This document shows, piece after piece, positions 47,986 through 59,260 of a DNA stretch of 64,000 nt (its first letter is position 1; each line of letters begins with the position of its first letter). Origin of the DNA: Moesziomyces globuligerus (taxonomy: Eukaryota; Basidiomycota; Ustilaginomycetes; Ustilaginales; Ustilaginaceae). A program made the translations under genes and the position numbers. The notes under the pieces were generated by a model. The model was not told the DNA's origin and searched no databases. It saw only the letters and a program-made list of their open reading frames with translations. The stretch covers positions 992,001 through 1,056,000 of the forward strand of contig JARVLF010000013.1 of assembly GCA_030849465.1 (NCBI GenBank), written 5' to 3'.

Positions 47986-49631
47986 CTAGTAACGACGGGG
48001 AGGGGGACCTGCGTCGTCGTAGCGAGGACGGGGAGGGGCATCTGGGTATCTGCCACCCGGGCCGCCCGCACGCGGAGGGGGAGGGGGCAGGTCATCGTAC
48101 CTACCGCCGCGCGGAGGCGGGGGCGAGACATCGCGGTAACCGCGCGGGGGAGGGTAGTCGCCCGGAGGACCACGCGGGGGGAAGTCACGGGGCGGGTAGT
48201 CCATCGGCGGACCACCACGCGGGGGAGGCGGCAAGTAGTCGCGATCACCGCGCGGCGGGTAGTCGCGCATGGGCGGCGGCCCGCGTCCGTAACGGTCGTA
48301 AGGATCACCTCGCATCGGGGGCGGCGAGAAGGGTCGTCCACCGGGGGGAGGACCGTAGCGGTCGTAGGGGTCGCGAGGCGGGTAGGCGGGCGGGTATCCA
48401 CCGCCACGAGGAGGCATGCCGCCGTATCGGTCATCGCCGTATCCGCCGCGCGGGGGACCGCGGCCGTATCCACCTCCGCCACCGTAGCCAGGAGGACCGT
48501 CCATGCGGCCCTTCTTGGGCGGGCCAAAGTACCTGCCCGGGGTGGGGGTGCGGGCGCGGCCACGGCGCGCCTTTTCGACGTGAATCTTGCGGCCAAGGAA
48601 CTCGGTGCCGTTCATGGCGGTGATGGCGGCCTCGGCGTCCTCGGCCTTCTCGTAGGTGACAAAGGCAAAGCCTCTTGGCTCGCGGCTGTGGGGGTCATAC
48701 ATAACCTGTGCTTTCTGGATCTGTTGAGGGGCAACGATCGCGACCGAGATCAAAGACATGCATCGAGCGAAAGGCAATACGGTCAGATGTCGTTGTTCTC
48801 CGGGTCAAGATAGCATGTGATGCATCGATACATACAGCGCCGTACTTGCCAAAGGCCTCCTCGAGGTCACGGTCGGTGGTGTGTTTGCTCAGACCCGAAA
48901 CATGGAGGTTGTTGCCTGGGTTGTTGTCACCGCCATTACGGTCAGGACTGTGGTGATGGCGAAGGCGTCGAATTTGCAAAGGGGTCAGCGGCTGTGCAGC
49001 GAGGGCCCGCTCGGAGAGCGTTGGGTACTCACCGGCCACGGTCTTCCTCGCCGGTGCGCATGGGCGAGCGGGAACGCTCGCGTTCACGGCGAGGAGGGGT
49101 AGCGGCGCCCCTAGGCGAGGGGCTGCGACCGCCGTTCCAAGCGGGGTTGTTGTCGGTCTCGCGGGCGGCATCGCGGGCGGCGTCGCCGTTCCACTGCTGT
49201 GCTGCTGGGTCGGAACGGCAAAGGGAGCGGGCCGTTGCAGGTCAGTCGTCTGAGAGTAAGCACGAGCGGAGGGTCGAAGGCAAGAGACGAAGATGGACGG
49301 GGTGGAAGGTGGCGCAGCGACAGTGGTTTAGGTAGGGAGAGAAATGGATGGGCGGCAGATGGATCAAGAGAGATGCCGAGCTGTCTCTAGAGCCGGTACA
49401 GACGGATGAGCAGGCAAGGAGGTTTGGATGCGCATGGGACGGCGGCAGTCAGAGCGAAAGGCGATGACGCGGCGCAGATCTCGCCGTCGATCGCAGGCAC
49501 GCATATGGTGAGCGGTGGAGTGCAGCGAAATGGAATGATTGACGGTGGAATGGCAGGGAGCGAGGCGCAAGCAAGGGTGGCGGTCATCGGAGAGTGAATG
49601 TGTCGGAAAACGTACCGTCGGTGTCCGCCAT
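47986..49631 (-). CDS. TRA2: Tra2-like RRM splicing factor, four exons
   Basis: Exons 49631-49616 (16 nt), 49204-49033, 48947-48836 and 48720-47986, with introns of 411, 85 and 115 nt. The protein is 344 aa: MADTDAAQQWNGDAAR, a short RS-type segment (RRERERSRSPMR), one RRM at about 76-151, the linker RTPTPGRYFGP at 157-167, then a long Gly/Pro/Arg/Tyr-rich tail. RNP1 (RGFAFVTY), RNP2 (LHVSGL) and the linker just after the RRM are the Tra2 hallmark, though the tail is RGG/PPR-like rather than strictly RS. Joins restore KYGA-IQKAQ, EDRG-R-PDRN and MADTD-A. The first acceptor is a tandem NAGNAG (CAGCAG). A role in splice enhancer recognition is inferred from homology. Confidence 0.88.
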
Positions 49632-50355
49632 GATGGGCGATCGAGTCGAGCTGGTGGCGCTGGAAGGATCGTATGGGCTGTTCGAGCTGAGTCGGAAGAA
49701 GCGAGATATTCGGATGGGCCGTTAGAAGGAGGGCAGAAATGGAGGTCAGCAGCACCGGTCGATGGGCAGCTTGGATGTGATGGTGGAAAGGGTAAAGTGG
49801 AGAGATGCTGGCTGCGCCCTCCTGCGGCAAGGCGACCATCTGCGGAAACTGCCCAAATTCTCAGTGCGGAGCGAGACTCGCAACTCAACTCGATCTTCGA
49901 AACGCCCAAGCGCAGAACAAGTTTGTTAGATCCATCTTGCATCAACTTTCTACTTCACCCGATCACACAAAATTTGTGAGCGTTTCTTCTGCCAGTTCAG
50001 TTTGGAAGTTTGGGCACGTTAGATTTTTCGCTGCTTTGGGCGTGGCCCACATTCATTAGAGCGTCACGGGTTCCAGAGCAGTTGAGGCAACAATTTGATT
50101 GAAACTCTGCTGCAAGCTTGGAAGCGCGGCGGTGGAGAAACCTTCCAAACGCGACAGGACAGGCCAAGGAGCGGATGTGTTCGATGAGTGCGGACCAAGT
50201 GTTAGTCACTGGGTGTGCGGCTTGCATGGTTGCCACCTTCTTCCTTCATACCATCACACCGAATCGGACGGCCGCGCTCTTTCGCACATCACTCCATTCG
50301 TCCCCTCCCCACCCCCAGCCTCGAAAAGCGCAAGCCTGATCACCAGCTCCCCGTC
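49632..50355. promoter_or_regulatory. Divergent promoter region, Tra2-like / SR-like
   Basis: 724 bp between the starts of two RRM proteins of splicing type. No other gene is seen. Confidence 0.5.
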
Positions 50356-51183
50356 ATGTCTAGCCGAGGATACGACCGCGGATACGACGATCGCGATGAC
50401 CGTGGGCCTCGAGGTGGCCGCGGCGGCCGCGGCGGCGGTCGTGAGCGTGCACCTCCCACCACGCTCTTTGTTGCCGGCTTCCCGCCGAGCATGCGGGCCA
50501 AGGATCTTGCCTACGAGTTCGAGCGCATGGGCCCGCTGATCCGCTGCGACATCCCTGCACTCAAGTCGGCCACCGCGACGCCGTACGCGTTCATCGAGTA
50601 CGAGGACCCGCGCGACGCCGACGCCGCCTTCCGCGACATGCACGGCATGTCGTTCGGCCGCCACCAGATCTCGATCCAGTTCGCCAAGAACGCACCCTCG
50701 GCCAACTGGAGGTTCGACGGGCCCTCGCGCGGCGGTCCTCCCCCGCCGCCCGCGTACGGTGGACGTGGGGGCCGCGACCCTCGCGACGACCGTGGCCCGC
50801 CTCCGCCGCCGCAGGCCGACCTGCCGCCGCTGCGCCCCACGCTGAGCAAGGAGGAGCAGGAGGAGGCCGACCGCGCTGCCGAGGAGCGTGCGCGCAGACG
50901 TGCGGCGCTCCGCCGCGAGCGCTCGCCCGAGCCGCGCCGCGACGACGATGCCGACTACTCGGAGGAGCGCAGGAGAGGCTCTCCCCGCCGCGACGACGAT
51001 GCCGAGCGTGAGGAGCGCCGCGAGAACGGCGACGGTAACACCAACGCCAACGACAACGCAGATGCGCAGAACAAGGACGAGGAGAGGCCCGAGGCGGCCG
51101 CCGACGCGGCTGCCGACGAGACCCGAGACAACGCTGACGACAACAAGGATGGTCAGGCCGAAGGTGCTTCCGGCTGGGACTAA
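50356..51183 (+). CDS. SR-like RRM protein (single RRM, RGG and charged tail)
   Basis: 275-aa single-exon protein (MSSRGYDRGYDDRDDRGPRG). After an RGG-rich start, one RRM lies at about residues 36-110 (TTLFVAGFPPSMRAKDLAYE, YAFIEYEDPRDADAAF, GRHQISIQFAKN). RNP1 and RNP2 are SR-protein-like. The tail carries mixed RRR/SPEPRRD/RGSPRRDDD repeats, then an acidic Asp/Asn/Ala stretch ending EGASGWD. It resembles an SR or SR-related splicing factor, perhaps with 5' splice-site functions, but the RS repeats are weak; the exact orthologue (e.g. fission yeast Srp1 or Srp2) is unsettled. An open frame upstream to 50215 is not family-like. It diverges from the Tra2-like gene. Confidence 0.85.
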   Translation: MSSRGYDRGYDDRDDRGPRGGRGGRGGGRERAPPTTLFVAGFPPSMRAKDLAYEFERMGPLIRCDIPALKSATATPYAFIEYEDPRDADAAFRDMHGMSFGRHQISIQFAKNAPSANWRFDGPSRGGPPPPPAYGGRGGRDPRDDRGPPPPPQADLPPLRPTLSKEEQEEADRAAEERARRRAALRRERSPEPRRDDDADYSEERRRGSPRRDDDAEREERRENGDGNTNANDNADAQNKDEERPEAAADAAADETRDNADDNKDGQAEGASGWD

Positions 51184-51635
51184 TCTCCCGACTTTGGGAG
51201 ACGATAGCTCTCCAGCCGGCCTACGCTATCAGTATGCATGTCTGCTCAAAATGCACCACTTTCGCTATGCGCTTTGTCTTGTGATTCGACAAAATCGTCT
51301 TTCCGTGTTTCTGCTTCCGATTCTTTCATGTTTCTCTCCCTGTAGCAATACCTATGGTTCTAGAGTTGGCGCTGTATTTGTGTCTTGGATTGATGAAAGA
51401 GCGCTTGGCCGAGATGCCGTGGCGTAGATGGGATAGGTGGGGTCGGGTATCGGAAGAGGGCCGAAGAAAAAAGGCGCACGGGGCGTGACGAACGACATCG
51501 GATCTTCCGAGAAAAAATGTTTCTCCACCCGAAGCTGGTGGTCAAGGGCTGCAGGAAAGCACCTTGGGGCGACAGTTCGGTGCAGGTCGCATTCTTGCCA
51601 CACCTACGCATCGCCATCCCCCACACTTTGCCAGT
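51184..51635. other. Intergenic, SR-like / SET5-like
   Basis: 452 bp in head-to-tail orientation. The SET5-like promoter must be here; no distinct element was recognised. Confidence 0.4.
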
Positions 51636-53156
51636 ATGGTTGTCCCATCTGAAGCGCAGATCGTCGAGGCGGTCAAGGCGTCGCTCTCGCCTAGCGACAC
51701 CGTGCCCGAGGAGGAGCTCTCGCGGCTGCTGGCGAGGCTCGAGCTGGAAAACGACTGGGCCTCGGTCTCTGCCAAACGCTTCCAGAGCGTGTTGGCCAAC
51801 AACTCGCTCGTCGCCTCGCAGCCCAGCAGCTCCACCACCGCCCCCGCCGGCACGCCTGCAGCTTCCGCCGCGAGCAGCAAGAAGAAGAAGAAGTCCAAGA
51901 CCGAACAGGGTGTGCCCAAGTCGTTTATCGACACCGCCGTCGCCATCCCTGCCGGCTTGCGCGCAGAGTACTTTGACGCCGTCAAGGGCAAAGGTCTCGT
52001 GGCCTCGCGCGACTTTGCTGAGGGCGAGCTGCTGTTTACCGAGGAAGCGTACATCGCTACGCCGCCGCCCGAGGCGTTTGACCAGGTCTGCAGCGGCGAG
52101 CTCTGCGGACAGTGCTTCCTGCCCGTCTCGTCGGCACCGGTGCAGCTCGCCATCAAGAGCTGCGCAAAGTGTAAGCTCCGCTTCTGCACCAGCGCATGCT
52201 ACCGAACCGCGATGGCTACGCATCATACGCTGCTCTGTACGGGTCTCAATCCGTCCGCCAAACCCCTGCTCGACCTCATCCAGTCGCAGAAATGGCAGAG
52301 TCTTCACTGCGTCGCTCGCTCGCTCGCCCGGCTCCTCTCCACCCTCACGCCCCACAACAACGCTCCGACGACAGGCGCGAGACGCGATCGCGAAGAGGAT
52401 GATCTGCTCGCAGCATACGGCGACTTTGAAACCGTCCATGCTAGACTGTCGTCCTTCGCAACCGTTTCGGAGCTCGAGCGTCGTTCGCGTAATCCTGGTT
52501 GGACGACGGAAAAGGCGTCGTTCGAAGCCATGCTCGCGTCGGCCTACGCTGCGCTGCGCAATGCGCTCGATCCTTACGCCGAGACGCGCGCTTCCCAACG
52601 CACCTCTTGTCCCAATGCGGAACCGAACCATGTGCAGATCGACCTCGTCGAGAGCGTCAAGACGCGCAAGGGTCAGCTGAAGGATCTCTTCGACTATGCC
52701 GCCTTTCTCAAGCTGCTCGGACGGGCGAACGTCAACATGGAGAAGTTTGGCGGACTGTACAGCGTGCATTCGTTTCTCAACCACTCGTGCTCGCCCAACG
52801 TGCAGATCCGCCATGTACCCGAGCGGGGGATTCTAGCGAGCATGAAGGTGGCTGCGCTCGCGCTGAGGCCGATTGCCAAAGACGAGGAAGTGGTCATCAG
52901 TTACATCGACCCTTCGACGCGGTTGGGTAGGCGACAGCTTGTGCTGTACAGAGACTACTGCTTTGGTCCCTGCACTTGCACGCAGTGCAACCGCGAGCTG
53001 CAAGAGGTAGGACTTAGCTACGACCCTGCAAGACATTCGGTAAAGACCTTCCTCGACAACGTGGCCAAGAAATCCAACCCGGATCCAGAGACCGACACAA
53101 AGCAACCAGCAGATCCAAGCTTGGAGGAAGAACTCCGCGCCTCACTCGGCTTCTAG
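51636..53156 (+). CDS. SET5: SET domain lysine methyltransferase, Set5-like (SET with MYND-type insert)
   Basis: 506 aa from the ATG at 51636 (MVVPSEAQIVEAVKASL); the frame stays open to 51564. The split SET domain begins at about residue 110 (AVKGKGLVASRDFAEGELLF). An inserted Cys-rich finger follows (CGQCFLPV, SCAKCKLRFCTSACYRTA, HHTLLC; about 158-205). The catalytic core is FLNHSCSPNVQ (about 380-390), VVISYIDPSTRLGRRQ, and a post-SET Cys cluster (CFGPCTCTQC, about 440-450). This layout matches Set5/SMYD-related enzymes. Yeast Set5 monomethylates histone H4 on Lys5, 8 and 12; the substrate here is inferred. The Lys-rich KKKKKSK stretch (about 85) may aid chromatin binding. Confidence 0.9.
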   Translation: MVVPSEAQIVEAVKASLSPSDTVPEEELSRLLARLELENDWASVSAKRFQSVLANNSLVASQPSSSTTAPAGTPAASAASSKKKKKSKTEQGVPKSFIDTAVAIPAGLRAEYFDAVKGKGLVASRDFAEGELLFTEEAYIATPPPEAFDQVCSGELCGQCFLPVSSAPVQLAIKSCAKCKLRFCTSACYRTAMATHHTLLCTGLNPSAKPLLDLIQSQKWQSLHCVARSLARLLSTLTPHNNAPTTGARRDREEDDLLAAYGDFETVHARLSSFATVSELERRSRNPGWTTEKASFEAMLASAYAALRNALDPYAETRASQRTSCPNAEPNHVQIDLVESVKTRKGQLKDLFDYAAFLKLLGRANVNMEKFGGLYSVHSFLNHSCSPNVQIRHVPERGILASMKVAALALRPIAKDEEVVISYIDPSTRLGRRQLVLYRDYCFGPCTCTQCNRELQEVGLSYDPARHSVKTFLDNVAKKSNPDPETDTKQPADPSLEEELRASLGF

Positions 53157-53576
53157 ACGTGCAACCGGGAATTCAAACCGTCGCCTTGATATCAGACTGA
53201 TCGTCTCGTCGCCCTCGCCGACTTGCCGCTGATCAAGTCCGACTCCATCCTCCGTCGAGCACTGGCTGTGACTGTGTGAGAATTTCCCGCATCGCATCAA
53301 GCGGCCCACCCGAGTACGCCCATCGACTGGCACATGACCTCTCTCACATTGAGCCCCCATCCTGCTCCTCACCCCACTCAATCGGTTCTTCCGACTCATC
53401 CTCCTCCCAAAGTCCCCTCCCTCACGCCTACACCTGCGCCCAACGCGCACACGCTTCAAGTGAGACCTGTCTGATTGCCGAGAGAAAGCCGCGACGATGC
53501 CTGCCGAGCCAACTTGGCGCGAGAGGCAATCGCTTCGGACGAAAAACAAGAGTGTGTCGAGTGAGGAAAGAGCATG
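53157..53576. other. Convergent 3' intergenic, SET5-like / NST1
   Basis: 420 bp between facing stops. No gene recognised. Confidence 0.4.
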
Positions 53577-56500
53577 CTATTCGTGGCTGCCGCTGAGGTG
53601 GCGTGCGCCGGGCGAAGTAGGCGAGAGCGCCGAGCCGATGGCGCCGGGATGCATGGCATTGCTGCCCGGCGCGCCAAACAGGTTGCGCGCGCTACTGCCC
53701 GGAGCACCGAGGTTGAACGGACTCAGCATGCCGCCGTTGCCGCTGCCGGTGCCCGCGCCGCCGCCCTGCGCGTTGATCGCCATCGGGTGAAGTCCGCCGG
53801 CATGACCGCCAAGCACATGGCCGTGGTGGCCCGACGCTCCTCCATGCATCGCCCCGAGTCCGCCAGTGCCGCTGCTGTTGCCGCCCGGCTGCTCGAACGC
53901 ATACCGCGCGCGGTCCCAGCCGCCCGACACGCGCGCCCACGGATCCGACTGACCTCCTCCGGACAGGCCAGGAGGGTTGGGCCCAAGCCCCGGCGTGCCA
54001 CCGGACTGACCCAAGCCGAAGCTCGCCGAGCCGAGGTTGGAGCCGATCGAGCCGGCGCCCGGCGCGCCGCCAGCGTTGAATCCGGGCGAGAGCGGACCGG
54101 GCGCCGCCTGGCTGCCTGCCGAGAACGACGTCCACGGCGAGGGCGAGCTGACGCCAAAGCCACCACTCACGCCACCACCGCCGCTCATGCCGCCGAAGAA
54201 CGAGCCTGCCGCGCCCATGCTGCTGCCCGTCGCACCACCGCCGATCGGGATCGTGTGGCTCGTTCGGCGCGGCTTGGGGTCGATGATGTCGTCGTCGCCG
54301 CCCAGCGCCGAGCTGCCTAGGATGCCCTCGGGCAGTCGCGGGCTCGTGGCGCCCGAGCCGCTGGCACTGCTCGACGATCGGCCGTTGCCGATCGCACCCG
54401 TGTGATCGTCGTGCTGATGCTGGTGGATCGCGTCCATCGCCTTGGGGCGTCCGATCGGGCCGATCGGCGTAGGCGCGCCAGAGCGGTAGCCAGGCATCCG
54501 CTGCGACAGCGACGAGCTCGGGCGCATACCTGCAAACGCCGACATGGGGTCCGAGTCGGCGAACGACGTCGTACGGCTGCGCATCGCATCCACCGTGCTG
54601 CCTCCACCCATTGGCGAGAAGGGCGTCTGCGTTGGGCTCTGCATGTTGCTGCCAAGACCGCTGTGCGGCATGCCGGGCGCTGCCACGCTCGAAGACGACA
54701 TAGGCGTCGCGTTCAGGTTGAGCGAACCCAGATTGCTTGTCATGCCACTCAGGCCGGGCGTGCCGATGTTGCCATGCTCGTTGCTGAACATGCCACTCGA
54801 CGCGAGCCCGTTCGGCAGCGTGGGCGATCGCAGTCCCTCGAGTCCTGGTTGCTGCGCATACGTCGCTCCGAGCGGGGGCTGCGGCGAGCCAAACAGCGCC
54901 TTGGAGCCTTGCTTGTCCTGAGCCTGTGAGAAGGATTGCGCAAGCGTGGGCGAGAGGTTCGAGCTCGGCGACCTGGACGATGGCACAGCCGCAGTGGCCG
55001 AGGCATTGGGACCGATGGAGCCAAAGCCCAGAGACGCAGCCGCGGAGCTCGCGCCGCCACCAGCCGCATTGGCAGGTGGGCGGGGAAGCCCAGCATTTGC
55101 GGCCACCGACACGGAAGAGCTTTGCGAAGAGCCAGTGGGCGTAAGCACAGCGGTGGAAGGGCGTGGAGGTAGACCCTGGGGCGGTGCTGGCAGCGTCGAT
55201 GCTGGCGCCGCGGCAACGGAAGGAGCGATGGAGGCAGCAGCACCGACAGGGGCCGAACCAGCGGCGGCACCGCTGGCCGCCACAGCCGGAGAAGCCTTGG
55301 CGCCCATTGCAGAGCGGGCGCCAGCAGCGTTGCGCGCAGAAGCTTGACCGGGCAACACGGCGGGCGAGCCCGGCACCGAACTGTTCTTGGCAGCGCGGGC
55401 AGGCGTGGCAGGGGCCGAGGCGTGAGCCGCTTTGGGCATTCCAGGCTTAGCAGCGGCCGGTGGCGAGCTGGGAACGGCCTGTGCCGCCGCCGCTCCGCGA
55501 CCGGACGCGGCGGCTGCAGCGCCCTGCTTGGCTTCGCGTTGCGCCTGGGCACGTGCCTCCTTCTCCTTTCTGCCAGCCTCGACCTTGCGCTCCTGCTCCT
55601 CCTTGGCCTTCTGCTCCTTTTCGGCCTTCTCGCGCTGTGCGCGTTGCTGATCCTCCTTCGCCTTGCGCTGGGCGTCCTCGCGATCGCGCTTGGCCTTCTC
55701 CTGGGCCTCACGCTCAAGGCGGATCTTCTCCTCCTTCTCGCGACGCTTTCGTTCGCGCTCAAGCTCGCGCTCGCGCTCCTCTGCCTGGCGACGACGGCGC
55801 TCCTCGTCCTTGCGCGCCTTTTCGTCCTCGCGTGCTTTGCGCTCTGCCTCCTTCTTGAGTCGGATTTCCTCCTGCTTCTTGAGCTCGGCATCGCGCAGCG
55901 CCTGCTGCTGAGCACGCACCTCGGCTTCGGCGGCGGCCTTCTCCTGGTCCTTGCGCATCTTTTCGGCCTCCTTGGCTTCGCGCTGCGCCTTCTTCTTGTC
56001 CTTCTTCTTCTGCGACTCCTTGACACGGCGGGCCTCGCGCGCCTTCTCGTTGGTGTCCTCTTCCTCGAGCTCGCGGAGCAGCTGGAGCTGACGTTCCTGC
56101 GCCACGCGCTCGCGGTAGGCGGCCAACACGCGCTGCTCAAACATGCGAGCGGCGAAAATCTGGAACATCTTGCGGCCCTCCTCCATGCGCTGCTCTTCGG
56201 TGAGGATGTCGTCCTCCTCGTCCTCCTCCTCCTCGTCGTCGTCAATGTCTTCGTCATCGACGTCGTCGGGCCCGTCGACATCCTCTTCGTCGTCGCTGGG
56301 CGCGAGCTCGGCGTTGGTGAGCTCCTCGCGATGCATTCTGCGCTCGGCGAGCTGCTCCATCATCTCGAGGAACTTGCGGCCGTCGTTCTTGAGCATGTCA
56401 TCGGCCACAGTGAGTATGCCGCCCTTGACGGTGAGGCTGCTGCCGAGGCCGAAGAGGTCGTTGGCGTCGTTGGTGGCGCGGCGGCGCGTGGAGGCGACGG

Positions 56501-58532
56501 CGTTGCGCTTGGCATACTCGTCGCGTGCACGCTCCTTCTCGAGCTCGATATCGTCATCCTCCTCTTCGTCGTCGTAGTCCGCATCGTCGTCCTCATCGTC
56601 GTACTCGGCATCATCGTCGAGCTCGTCGTCGTCGTAGCCATCGGACGACTCGGGATGGAGAGGCGCCTTGCGTCCATGCGGGTGCGGATGCGCGTGCGTG
56701 TGGCGGGTGTCCCGGACGCCGTGGGCGGCACGCGTGCGCGAGAGCGGATCACCGCCAATGACAGCACCCGAGGCGTCGAGCGCGACGCTGCCGGGGAAGG
56801 GTCCGGGACCGGGGGGCGGAGGGATGGTGCCGCCGCTGCTAGCCCAGCGCTGCTGATGGTTGGCGTACTCCTCGAGCTCGTCGTAGTAGGCGTCGTAGAG
56901 GACCTCGAGCTCCTCCTCGATGGCGGATCGCTTGCGGCCGCAGACGGCGCAGCTGCAGAGGAATTTCTGCTGCTCCTTCATCTTCTTGAGCACAGTCTCC
57001 TTTTCGACCTGCACGAGCTTCTGGCGATCCTTCATGGAGAGACCAAGCCAGAACTCCTTGATGCGCTCGCGCTCCTCTGCCGAGCTGGTGGACCAGATCT
57101 TGGCGTTGCTGGAGGCATTGGCGGCTGGCGGATGTCCGTGGGTGGAGGAGGAGACGGAGCGCTTGCCCGAGTTCGAGGACGGGGGCACGCCGTTGGCGGG
57201 CCTGGCGGGGGCCTTGGCGGCGGAGTTGAAGGTCATGGGCTGCTTGCCTGCGGCTCGGGAGCTGGGAGGCGGCGGATTGGAGTTGCGGGCAACCGAGGGC
57301 ACGTTGGTGGAGGGCGGCGGGTGGTTGGGCACGGGCTTGGGTGGCGGCGGCACCTCGACCTCGATCTCGTGTGCGTCGTCGTCGCCGTGAGGGTGCATGA
57401 CACCGGCGGGGCCCTTCTTCTTCTTCTTTTTCTTCTTGTTTTTGCCCGCGGAGCGCGCAGCGTCGGGATGGTCGGCGATGCCATTGTTGCCATGCACATG
57501 GTCGACGCCCTCCTGCATCCATACGCGCTCGCGAGCACGGAGAAGACCGCCCTGAGCATCGAGCACATCGTCGTCATCCTCGTCGTCGAGATCGCCATCG
57601 TCGTAGTACTGAGCGCCGTCGTCGCCGTCGTCGTCGAAACGGTCGATGTCGTCGTCGAAGTTGTCGTAGAGGACGACGGGGGGTGGGAGGGGCTCGACGG
57701 GTGGCTGAGTGGGCGGCGGGTTGGGGCTGGAGGCGTACTGAGCGTAGGCGCCGTTGACGTTGGGATGCGCGGTGTTGACGGCGTTGGGATGGGGATGAAG
57801 AGGAAGCGCCTGGTCGGGATGAAGAGCGAGGTCGGCGAAGATGGAGGCGTCAAAGGGCAGTGGCGGGTAGGGGTGGGTGCCCGCTGGGTACTGCTGGAGA
57901 TGGCGCTGGGAGGCGTGGGCTGCCTGTGCGAGCTGCTGTGCGACGGCGATCATGGCCTGGGTAGAAGCGTGACGATCGGCAGGGTCGTTTGCGTTGTCGT
58001 TGAGAGCCGCCTGAGCAGCCGGGGGAAACTGGCCGAGAGGAAGGGCGTTGCGGATGAAGGTTCTGAGGTGGGCGGGGAGCGATGTCCAGTAGGTGTCGTC
58101 GTCCGGAATGCCCTGAGCATCGCCTTCGATCCTGCGGTAGAGCTCGCTGGCGGCGGCCAAGAGCTGTGCCTGTGCCTGGGCCCTTGCGGCGAGCGAGGCG
58201 GGCGAGCGGGGACGCTGACCGAGGGCTGCAGCCGACTGAAGGTCGTAGTCGTGGTCGTCGATAAAGTCGGTGTCCTTGGCTTTGGACTTGGACTTTTTCT
58301 TCTTCTTCTTGGCCGAGTTGAGCGCCGCGCTGTCCGGGTCGTGGTTGGAGATGGGCGATGCGGATCGGGGCGGCGTGGACGCGCCTGCGACGGGCGCGTG
58401 GTGATGCATGGCGGCCTGCTGGGAGGGTTGCTGCTGATGCTGCTGGAGATGAGCAGCGGCGGCGACCTTGGGCGGTGGCGGCGCGGTGCTGCGCGCCGCA
58501 GGGGTGGAGCGAGGCAGCTTGGACTTGGCCAT
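53577..58532 (-). CDS. NST1: Stress response protein NST1 family
   Basis: 1651-aa single-exon protein. A Lys/Ser-rich block ([12 protein letters not shown]) lies near residue 75. A conserved segment at about 490-565 has [20 protein letters not shown], then [20 protein letters not shown] and [20 protein letters not shown]. Acidic runs ([17 protein letters not shown]) follow. A long Glu/Lys/Arg coiled coil (about 790-1000; [20 protein letters not shown] type) and an Ala/Gly/Ser/Pro-rich low-complexity tail complete it. This order (KSK block, SCAVCGR, acidic, coiled coil) is that of fungal Nst1, first known as a negative regulator of salt tolerance in yeast and later tied to P-bodies. The size is larger than yeast Nst1 (about 1240 aa), owing to the tail. 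Confidence 0.9.
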   Translation of the reverse strand: MAKSKLPRSTPAARSTAPPPPKVAAAAHLQQHQQQPSQQAAMHHHAPVAGASTPPRSASPISNHDPDSAALNSAKKKKKKSKSKAKDTDFIDDHDYDLQSAAALGQRPRSPASLAARAQAQAQLLAAASELYRRIEGDAQGIPDDDTYWTSLPAHLRTFIRNALPLGQFPPAAQAALNDNANDPADRHASTQAMIAVAQQLAQAAHASQRHLQQYPAGTHPYPPLPFDASIFADLALHPDQALPLHPHPNAVNTAHPNVNGAYAQYASSPNPPPTQPPVEPLPPPVVLYDNFDDDIDRFDDDGDDGAQYYDDGDLDDEDDDDVLDAQGGLLRARERVWMQEGVDHVHGNNGIADHPDAARSAGKNKKKKKKKKGPAGVMHPHGDDDAHEIEVEVPPPPKPVPNHPPPSTNVPSVARNSNPPPPSSRAAGKQPMTFNSAAKAPARPANGVPPSSNSGKRSVSSSTHGHPPAANASSNAKIWSTSSAEERERIKEFWLGLSMKDRQKLVQVEKETVLKKMKEQQKFLCSCAVCGRKRSAIEEELEVLYDAYYDELEEYANHQQRWASSGGTIPPPPGPGPFPGSVALDASGAVIGGDPLSRTRAAHGVRDTRHTHAHPHPHGRKAPLHPESSDGYDDDELDDDAEYDDEDDDADYDDEEEDDDIELEKERARDEYAKRNAVASTRRRATNDANDLFGLGSSLTVKGGILTVADDMLKNDGRKFLEMMEQLAERRMHREELTNAELAPSDDEEDVDGPDDVDDEDIDDDEEEEDEEDDILTEEQRMEEGRKMFQIFAARMFEQRVLAAYRERVAQERQLQLLRELEEEDTNEKAREARRVKESQKKKDKKKAQREAKEAEKMRKDQEKAAAEAEVRAQQQALRDAELKKQEEIRLKKEAERKAREDEKARKDEERRRRQAEERERELERERKRREKEEKIRLEREAQEKAKRDREDAQRKAKEDQQRAQREKAEKEQKAKEEQERKVEAGRKEKEARAQAQREAKQGAAAAASGRGAAAAQAVPSSPPAAAKPGMPKAAHASAPATPARAAKNSSVPGSPAVLPGQASARNAAGARSAMGAKASPAVAASGAAAGSAPVGAAASIAPSVAAAPASTLPAPPQGLPPRPSTAVLTPTGSSQSSSVSVAANAGLPRPPANAAGGGASSAAASLGFGSIGPNASATAAVPSSRSPSSNLSPTLAQSFSQAQDKQGSKALFGSPQPPLGATYAQQPGLEGLRSPTLPNGLASSGMFSNEHGNIGTPGLSGMTSNLGSLNLNATPMSSSSVAAPGMPHSGLGSNMQSPTQTPFSPMGGGSTVDAMRSRTTSFADSDPMSAFAGMRPSSSLSQRMPGYRSGAPTPIGPIGRPKAMDAIHQHQHDDHTGAIGNGRSSSSASGSGATSPRLPEGILGSSALGGDDDIIDPKPRRTSHTIPIGGGATGSSMGAAGSFFGGMSGGGGVSGGFGVSSPSPWTSFSAGSQAAPGPLSPGFNAGGAPGAGSIGSNLGSASFGLGQSGGTPGLGPNPPGLSGGGQSDPWARVSGGWDRARYAFEQPGGNSSGTGGLGAMHGGASGHHGHVLGGHAGGLHPMAINAQGGGAGTGSGNGGMLSPFNLGAPGSSARNLFGAPGSNAMHPGAIGSALSPTSPGARHLSGSHE

Positions 58533-59094
58533 GTCCTCGTTGGGAGGAAGTGTGCGATCGTAGGTGGATCTCGAGAGATCAGGCGAGAGCCTTGATTGCG
58601 TCGTGAGTGGATTGAGACGCGAGCGTTGGATGGATGGCGGGCAGTTGAAGCGTCATAAGCTGCTGGGGGGCGCTTTGGCGTCTGCACACTTGATCGAGGC
58701 GGAAAAGCGGCTCCTCCGACAGCGGCGCGTCAAGGCAGGCGCAGGACGTGCGACTGAGCGACAGGCGAGAGAAACGATCGAAGCTGCAGCGAAGAGAGAG
58801 ATGGCAGCGAACGGCAACGGCGACGGCGACAGCAACCAACCAGTCCAGACTCGAGCGCGCTACGAGGGCAGCACGAGAGAGCAAAGAAGCGTTGGCTGTT
58901 TGCACGCCGATGCCAGTGCTACGCTGGAGCTAAGCGACGAACGAAGCGAGGGAGACGGTGGGTGATCGTCGAAGGTGGTCGACGATGTACGGTGGATGAT
59001 GAGGGTGGTGATGGGATGGTGGCTCTGCAAAGTGAGAAGGTGGTTTGCGAGCTGCTGTCAATGGACCCCGGCCCGACCTGAAAGTGCTTGAGGG

Positions 59095-59138
59095 TGACTG
59101 ACTGACTGACTGACTGACTGACTGACTGACTGACTGAT
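59095..59138. repeat. TGAC tetranucleotide microsatellite
   Basis: About ten to eleven consecutive tgac units, directly visible. Confidence 0.9.
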
Positions 59139-59224
59139 GGCCGCTGATGGGCTCACAACGGAGCCTCGCAGCGACACCCGCTCAGACGAGCACAATCTCG
59201 AGAGCCTCAGCAGCGCTTCGCTCT

Positions 59225-59260
59225 GGGCTTGCTGGGCTTGCTGGGCTTGCTGGGCTTGCT
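59225..59260. repeat. GGGCTTGCT nonanucleotide repeat
   Basis: Four consecutive 9-bp units, directly visible. Confidence 0.85.

Noticed and set aside
51360..52814. 484-codon minus-strand frame
   Set aside because: Antisense to the SET5-like gene; Arg/Glu/Leu-rich and not family-like.
55344..58595. 1083-codon plus-strand frame, very Leu/Val/Phe-rich, mimicking a membrane protein
   Set aside because: It is antisense to NST1. The hydrophobic runs are the complement of Glu/Lys/Arg and Asp/Glu-rich codons of its coiled coil and acidic blocks; no family pattern.
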